Below, piece after piece: positions 59,230-64,000 of a stretch of DNA of 64,000 nt. The translations under genes were made by a program, and so were the position numbers. The stretch is taken from contig NZ_BMFZ01000005.1 of the NCBI RefSeq assembly GCF_014639435.1, forward strand, positions 62,001 to 126,000, written 5' to 3'. The DNA is from Hafnia psychrotolerans. Its GTDB lineage: Bacteria > Pseudomonadota > Gammaproteobacteria > Enterobacterales > Enterobacteriaceae. How positions within the stretch are numbered: the first letter of the stretch is position 1; every line of letters starts with the position of its first letter. Below the pieces are notes generated by a model. It was not told the origin of the DNA and did not search any database. It was given only the letters and a program-made list of their open reading frames with translations.

Positions 59230-59274
59230 TGAATATTCACAAAGGGATTTAGAGAAAAACGTTCAGAAAGCGAG

Positions 59275-60882
59275 CTAAGCAGAAACCGTGAAGCCGAGCA
59301 TCATACCGGTGTCTTCGTGTTCCAGCAGATGACAATGCGCCATGTAAGCCTGCTGTCTGTCGGCCAGGTGATTGAAGCACACCAGCACTTCGCTGCGCGC
59401 GCCTTCAACACGGACAGTATCTTTCCACCCTGCACGATGTGCTGCGACTGGCTGACCGTTTTCGGAAAGGATTCGGAACTGCGTACCATGAATATGGAAA
59501 GGATGCAGCATCATGTCGCCCTCTCCCGAAATGGTCCATTTCTCGTATTGGCCCCGTTTGACATCGAACGCCGGTGTGTTCATATCGTAAGCTTTACCGT
59601 TAATTTTATTGGCATTCATGAAATCAAACGTACTGGCGCTTTTCTGCATATCCATACCTGCCATGCCACCATGCGCATCGCGAGACATCCCCGGCATGGA
59701 GGCCATATCATTGCTGCTCTCCGCTGCTCCGTGGCCCATATTCATGCCGGCCATCGCCTCATGCCCATACCTTTGCATCAATGCCGCCATGCCCTGATGA
59801 TCGAGTTGTGGATCCATCGACAGTTGCAGCCAGCGGGTCGGCAGACCCTCGGCAGAAACCAGCTCAGGCATCGTCACTAAGGTGTCAGGGAGCGACTCCA
59901 GGCCCAACGTCAGCGTCGGTTGAATACGCAGCACAGGTAGCGGCTGGTCGAACGGTGCCAGCGTCATACCTATCTGTTTGACCGGCAGAGTGACGATATC
60001 AAAAGGTTGATTACCTTGACACTCCACCAGCACTTCGAAACGTTCGCCCATCAGCATCGGCAATTCGCTGACTTTTATCGGCTCAGCCAGAAAGCCGCCG
60101 TCGCTGGCGATCACGTACAGCGGACGTCCGTCACTGGTGGCGATATTAAGTGAACGTGCATTACAGCCATTCAGCAGGCGTAGACGTACCCAGCCGCGTG
60201 ACACACCGTGCTGCGGGTAGACCACGCCGTTAGTCAGCATATGTTGACCAAACCATCCGATGGCGGCAGTCATCACGTCCATCTGATAGTCAATTTGCCC
60301 CGCTTCGTTGAGGCGCTTGTCCTGAAACACCAGCGGAATATCATCGACACCCCAGCGGGATGGGAGTTGCAGTTTATTACTTTCATCATCCTCAATCAGT
60401 ACCAGCCCAGCCAACCCCATTGCCACCTGATAACCGCTGGTCTGATGCGGGTGGGGATGGAACCAGCACGTCGATGCTGGCTGATCAAGCTTGAACTGCA
60501 CCGTGCGACTGGCACCGGCCGCAATCACGCCCTGCGGGCCACCGTCGATATCACCGGGGATTTCCAGCCCGTGCCAATGCACCGTGCTGGGGACGCTAAG
60601 GTGATTATTCACAGTCACCGTCACCTGTTCGCCACGTTTAAGGCGTAGCGCCGGACCCAGTAAATTACCGTTAATTCCCCAGGTATCGGTATTCACGCCG
60701 GGTATAAACTGACTCTGCCCGCGTTGTAAATTCAGGATATAGTTCCCCTTGAAATCGACCTTGAGGATCGGGGGAACAGGCAGCACCGGGCGGTCAGCAG
60801 CCAGTACCAGACGACTCCAGCCGGGCAACGTGGTGGCTGCGCCCAGCAGAGTGGTCCATTTGATAAAGTCGCGGCGATGCAT
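59275..60882 (-). CDS. cueO: CueO, periplasmic multicopper oxidase
   Basis: Oxidises Cu(I) and phenolic siderophores in the periplasm, protecting against copper. 535 residues (E. coli 516). Tat signal [20 protein letters not shown] ending at VLA. Copper sites: [22 protein letters not shown] and [14 protein letters not shown] (type 1/2/3 clusters). A Met-rich insert near residues 365-415 ([23 protein letters not shown]) gives the extra Cu(I) site. A CueR-type promoter lies upstream. Confidence 0.97.
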   Translation of the reverse strand: MHRRDFIKWTTLLGAATTLPGWSRLVLAADRPVLPVPPILKVDFKGNYILNLQRGQSQFIPGVNTDTWGINGNLLGPALRLKRGEQVTVTVNNHLSVPSTVHWHGLEIPGDIDGGPQGVIAAGASRTVQFKLDQPASTCWFHPHPHQTSGYQVAMGLAGLVLIEDDESNKLQLPSRWGVDDIPLVFQDKRLNEAGQIDYQMDVMTAAIGWFGQHMLTNGVVYPQHGVSRGWVRLRLLNGCNARSLNIATSDGRPLYVIASDGGFLAEPIKVSELPMLMGERFEVLVECQGNQPFDIVTLPVKQIGMTLAPFDQPLPVLRIQPTLTLGLESLPDTLVTMPELVSAEGLPTRWLQLSMDPQLDHQGMAALMQRYGHEAMAGMNMGHGAAESSNDMASMPGMSRDAHGGMAGMDMQKSASTFDFMNANKINGKAYDMNTPAFDVKRGQYEKWTISGEGDMMLHPFHIHGTQFRILSENGQPVAAHRAGWKDTVRVEGARSEVLVCFNHLADRQQAYMAHCHLLEHEDTGMMLGFTVSA

Positions 60883-60924
60883 ATTCAGATCCTTTTGACA
60901 GTATACCGACAGTATAATGACCTC

Positions 60925-60955
60925 AGCCTAAACCCTCTACTAAGGGTAAGGTCAA
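60925..60955 (-). promoter_or_regulatory. CueR-type promoter of cueO
   Basis: Minus strand: -35 TTGACC, 19-bp spacer holding the dyad ACCC-TTAGTA-GAGGGTT, -10 TAGGCT. The 19-bp spacer is characteristic of MerR-family activation, here expected by CueR with Cu(I). About 43 bp before the cueO start. Confidence 0.75.
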
Positions 60956-61056
60956 GCGACAGATCGGACAAAAGAAATTTAGGGTGACTCATGGCAAATA
61001 TGTTAACGTCTTGCAATTCAATGAGAGTCTCCTTTTCCTATTAAAAGAACAATGCA

Positions 61057-61404
61057 ATGAAAAGAACCACGCTGACTTTGCTGTTGCTTACCCTCCTTGG
61101 TTTCTCCTCTGCAAGCCAGGCATTAAGTGAATCTGAAGCCGAAGATTTAGCGGATCTGACCGCCGTCTTTGTTTATTTGAAAAATAACTGCGGCTATGAC
61201 CAGTTACCTAACGCGAAAATCAAACGCGCCATCGTGTTTTTTGCGCAACAGAACCGCTGGGATTTAGCCAATTACAACAGTTTTAATATGCAGTCCATGG
61301 GCGAAGACAGCTACCGCGATCTCAGTGGTATTGCGGTTGCCACACCAATCAAATGCAAATCGCTGGCGCGTGACTCACTCAGTCTGCTGGCTTACTCAAA
61401 CTAA
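61057..61404 (+). CDS. yacC: YacC, small secreted protein of unknown function
   Basis: 115 residues, E. coli length. A signal peptide, KRTTLTLLLLTLLGFSSASQ, is cleaved near QA-LSESE. The conserved part has LSESEAEDLADLTAVFVYLK, NCGYDQLPNAKIKRA and GEDSYRDLSGIAVAT, with two Cys (NNCGYD and PIKCKS) that could form a periplasmic disulfide. Probably a PulS/OutS-related lipid-free pilotin-like fold, role unknown. Divergent from cueO, upstream of speE. Confidence 0.9.
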   Translation: MKRTTLTLLLLTLLGFSSASQALSESEAEDLADLTAVFVYLKNNCGYDQLPNAKIKRAIVFFAQQNRWDLANYNSFNMQSMGEDSYRDLSGIAVATPIKCKSLARDSLSLLAYSN

Positions 61405-61601
61405 TTAGCTTTTTTGACTGGCGGAGTCATATCAACCGCCAGCGCTTAACTTCCTCCCCTTTCTACCTCAGCTACACTTAACTCTGCTCATTTAAAACAA
61501 CGCCGTCTGAGCGAAATTCAACCGTGCATGAGCGGGTAATGTTGGCTATTATGTTGCCCCCATTTTTCAATGGCTGTGAATACTCAGGAGAAGACCGCAA
61601 C

Positions 61602-62477
61602 ATGTCCCAGGATCACCCACCAAAAGAAATATGGTTTGAGACACTGCATGCCAATTTTGGCCAGTATTTCAGTGTCGAAAAAACGTTATACCGCGATAAG
61701 ACTGAGCATCAGGATCTGGTGATTTTTGAAAACGCGGCGCTCGGTCGCGTAATGGCGCTCGATGGCGTGGTGCAAACCACCGAGCGTGATGAATTCATTT
61801 ATCACGAGATGCTGACCCACGTGCCGTTACTGTCGCACGGTGATGCCAAAAAAGTGTTGATCATTGGCGGCGGCGACGGCGGAATGCTGCGTGAAGTGTG
61901 CCGCCACAAAGGCGTGGAAGCGATCACGATGGTGGAAATCGATGCTGGCGTGGTGGCGTTTTGCCGCCAGTATCTGCCAAACCACAGCGCCGGTGCCTAT
62001 GACGATCCCCGCTTTAATCTGGTAATTGATGACGGTGTGAACTTCGTCAACCAGACCACTGAAACCTATGATGTGATCATCTCCGACTGTACCGACCCTA
62101 TTGGTCCAGGCGAAAGCTTGTTTACGTCAACGTTTTACGAAGGTTGCGCCCGCTGCCTGAAACCAGGCGGGATTTTCGTCGCACAAAACGGCGTCTGCTT
62201 CCTGCAACAAGATGAAGCGGTAAACAGCCATCAAAAACTGAGCCACTATTTTAGTGACGTTTCTTTTTATCAGGCAGCAATACCGACTTATTACGGTGGC
62301 ATCATGACCTTTGCCTGGGCAACCAACCGACCGGAATATCGCCAGATCGACAGTAAAACATTGCAGGCACGCTTTGATGCCGCAGGCATCACCTGCCGAT
62401 ATTACAATCCGGCAATTCATCACGGCAGCTTTGCCTTGCCACAATATCTACTCAATGCCCTGTCAGCCTCCCGCTGA
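61602..62477 (+). CDS. speE: SpeE, spermidine synthase
   Basis: Transfers the aminopropyl group from decarboxylated SAM to putrescine, releasing methylthioadenosine (MtnN substrate). 291 residues (E. coli 288). SAM-fold motif [16 protein letters not shown] and catalytic [14 protein letters not shown]. The ATG at 61602 follows CAGGAG; the frame extends 26 codons upstream without support. 28 bp before speD. Confidence 0.97.
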   Translation: MSQDHPPKEIWFETLHANFGQYFSVEKTLYRDKTEHQDLVIFENAALGRVMALDGVVQTTERDEFIYHEMLTHVPLLSHGDAKKVLIIGGGDGGMLREVCRHKGVEAITMVEIDAGVVAFCRQYLPNHSAGAYDDPRFNLVIDDGVNFVNQTTETYDVIISDCTDPIGPGESLFTSTFYEGCARCLKPGGIFVAQNGVCFLQQDEAVNSHQKLSHYFSDVSFYQAAIPTYYGGIMTFAWATNRPEYRQIDSKTLQARFDAAGITCRYYNPAIHHGSFALPQYLLNALSASR

Positions 62478-62505
62478 TACTGTATCCATAAGGGGGTGAA
62501 CTAAA

Positions 62506-63300
62506 TTGCAAAAGCTGAAACTGCATGGCTTCAATAACCTGACCAAAAGCCTGAGTTTTTGTATCTACGATATCTGTTATGCCAAGACGGCTGACGATCG
62601 TGACGGCTATATCGCCTACATTGACAAAGAATATAACGCCAATCGTTTAACGGAAATCCTCACCGAAACGTGTTCAATCATCGGTGCTAATATCCTCAAC
62701 GTGGCACGACAGGATTACGAACCACAGGGTGCCAGCGTCACGATTTTAGTGAGCGAAGAGCCAATGGATCCGCGTGATGTGGATACCACGGAACACCCTG
62801 GCCCGTTACCGAACTCGGTGGTGGCCCACCTCGATAAGAGCCACATCTGTGTTCACACTTATCCGGAGAGTCACCCAGAAGGTGGACTTTGTACTTTCCG
62901 CGCCGATATTGAAGTCTCCACGTGTGGCGTGATTTCACCGTTGAAAGCATTGAACTATTTAATTCACCAGTTGGAATCAGACATTGTCACCATTGATTAT
63001 CGCGTTCGCGGATTCACACGTGACATCAATGGCCTGAAGCATTATATCGACCATTCCATCAATTCAATTCAGAACTTTATGTCGCAGGATATGAAAGCGC
63101 TGTACGACATGATGGATGTGAATGTGTATCAGGAAAATATATTCCATACCAAAATGATGCTTAAGGAATTCGATCTGAAGCATTACCTTTTTAATGCAAA
63201 ACCCGATGAATTAAGCCCGGCTGAGCATAAAGAAATTACTGACTTGCTCTACAAAGAGATGCAGGAAATCTATTACGGTCGCAATCTGCCGTCGATGTAA
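62506..63300 (+). CDS. speD: SpeD, S-adenosylmethionine decarboxylase proenzyme, TTG start
   Basis: Pyruvoyl enzyme supplying decarboxylated SAM to SpeE. 264 residues, E. coli length. Self-cleavage occurs at Lys-Ser in [20 protein letters not shown], Ser becoming the pyruvoyl group; catalytic Cys in VSTCGVISP. The start is TTG at 62506 behind AGGGGGTGA; the N-terminus ([17 protein letters not shown]) matches E. coli, which also uses a rare start. Coupled to speE. Confidence 0.97.
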   Translation: MQKLKLHGFNNLTKSLSFCIYDICYAKTADDRDGYIAYIDKEYNANRLTEILTETCSIIGANILNVARQDYEPQGASVTILVSEEPMDPRDVDTTEHPGPLPNSVVAHLDKSHICVHTYPESHPEGGLCTFRADIEVSTCGVISPLKALNYLIHQLESDIVTIDYRVRGFTRDINGLKHYIDHSINSIQNFMSQDMKALYDMMDVNVYQENIFHTKMMLKEFDLKHYLFNAKPDELSPAEHKEITDLLYKEMQEIYYGRNLPSM

Positions 63301-63381
63301 GCTTCAGGCAGAACTTGCCAGCCACCTCAACACGGGGTTTGGTGTTGAACGTTGGAGTTCTATTGCTGGTGTGTCGCCATA

Positions 63382-63420
63382 AAGCGATTGTTCCGGTGTA
63401 ATTTATCGGGACAATCGCTT
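63382..63420 (+). terminator. Hairpin after speD
   Basis: AAGCGATTGT pairs with ACAATCGCTT across a loop whose ends (TCC/GGG) also pair, forming a 12-13 bp stem. No long T-run follows. Likely the end of the speED transcript. Confidence 0.5.
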
Positions 63421-63459
63421 ATCTTAAAAGCTTCCTTAATTTAGAGGCTTACCTTTTCG

Positions 63460-64000
63460 ATGGATCGTTTTGCAACGCTGTTGGGCGTTATCGCTATTTT
63501 ACTGTGGAGTATGAGCGTCGCGCTCACCCGCAGTCTGGCAGAATCACTCGGGCCATTCGGCGCAGCGGCCTCTATTTATACGGTCAGCGGCATTATGGTG
63601 TGGATGGCCAGCGGCAGGCCTACGCTACGCGGACAGTCTCCAGCCTATCTTCTTATTTGCGGTTCGCTGTTTGTGTTTTATATGGTGGCCTTTTCACTGG
63701 CAATTGGTCTGGCGCACAGCCGCCAGCAAACACTGGAACTCGGGCTTATCAACTATCTATGGCCCTGTTTAACGCTGATGTTTGCGGTGCCATTATTGAG
63801 GCTCAAAGTACGCTGGTGGATATTGCCGGGTGCAGTGCTGGCGTTTGCCGGCGTGATGTGGGCGATAAGCGGTGGACACGGCGTGGATGTGCATCAGTTG
63901 ATGCGTAATGTGCACAGCAATCCGGTTGCCTACGGGTTGGCTTTTGGTGCAGCGGTTGCATGGGCGCTCTATTCCAATCTGGTGCGAATATTCAGTAAAG
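63460..64000 (+). CDS. yddG: YddG-like aromatic amino acid exporter, N-terminal part (cut by window edge)
   Basis: DMT-superfamily (EamA) inner-membrane exporter; E. coli YddG exports aromatic amino acids and paraquat. About 180 residues are in the window, beginning MDRFATLLGVIAILLWSMSVA. Matching segments: GPFGAAASIYTVSGIMVW, LELGLINYLWPCLTLMFAV and GAVLAFAGVMWAISGG. TAGAGG lies upstream of the ATG. The rest is beyond the window. Confidence 0.85.
   Translation, partial: MDRFATLLGVIAILLWSMSVALTRSLAESLGPFGAAASIYTVSGIMVWMASGRPTLRGQSPAYLLICGSLFVFYMVAFSLAIGLAHSRQQTLELGLINYLWPCLTLMFAVPLLRLKVRWWILPGAVLAFAGVMWAISGGHGVDVHQLMRNVHSNPVAYGLAFGAAVAWALYSNLVRIFSK

Noticed and set aside
1-64000. CRISPR arrays, tRNA or rRNA genes, prophage or complete insertion sequences
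   Set aside because: I saw no spaced direct-repeat array, no tRNA-like cloverleaf with CCA end, and no transposase or integrase frame.

Overview
The window reads as a chromosome segment of an enterobacterium (Enterobacterales). Almost every protein is a close full-length homologue of an Escherichia coli protein, and the 16-63 kb part keeps the E. coli order cdaR-degP-dgt-mtnN-btuF-erpA-clcA-hemL-fhuBDCA-mrcB-hrpB-thpR-sfsA-dksA-gluQ-pcnB-folK-panBCD-yadHG-can-hpt-cueO-yacC-speED. Local differences (relA beside barA without rlmD, gar and gud genes beside cdaR, the srl operon between hpt and cueO, and ERIC repeats including one with a large internal insert) point away from Escherichia and towards the Yersinia/Serratia/Rahnella side of the order. 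The genus cannot be fixed from this sequence alone.

Layout. 0-3.6 kb: 5' part of relA and the divergent sensor kinase barA. 3.7-16.3 kb: a sugar-diacid block with a fold-III PLP amino acid deaminase-like gene, garLRK, divergent garD, a 0.66 kb repeat-filled gap, the gudPXD operon and the activator gene cdaR. Together these encode uptake of glucarate/galactarate, dehydration, aldol cleavage, and reduction and phosphorylation to 2-phosphoglycerate. 16.4-25.2 kb: degP, dgt, mtnN-btuF, erpA, clcA and hemL. 25.3-31.4 kb: the ferrichrome uptake operon fhuACDB behind a Fur-type box. 31.5-42.0 kb: mrcB with a long polyglutamine tail, hrpB, thpR, sfsA, dksA, gluQ, pcnB (ATT start, long basic N-terminus) and folK. 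42.0-44.1 kb: a qseBC two-component pair whose kinase gene has an in-frame stop. 44.3-49.2 kb: panBCD, the yadGH ABC exporter and carbonic anhydrase can.

49.2-53.4 kb is an AT-richer insertion between can and hpt. It holds an orphan Hcp gene preceded by a 229-residue protein with a glycine-rich hydrophobic segment and by a 58-residue two-helix membrane protein, which I read as a candidate type VI secretion effector/immunity cassette. A cation diffusion facilitator and a cytochrome b561-like gene follow. 53.4-59.0 kb: hpt and the complete glucitol operon srlAEBD-gutM-srlR-gutQ. 59.2-64 kb: cueO, yacC, speED and the start of a yddG-like exporter gene.

The most unusual items are the candidate Hcp/effector/immunity cassette, an inverted pair of composite repeats at 10.16-10.77 kb whose hairpin stems differ in sequence but stay paired while one loop is conserved, the qseC nonsense codon, the polyQ tail of PBP1b, and the unusual start and N-terminus of PcnB.
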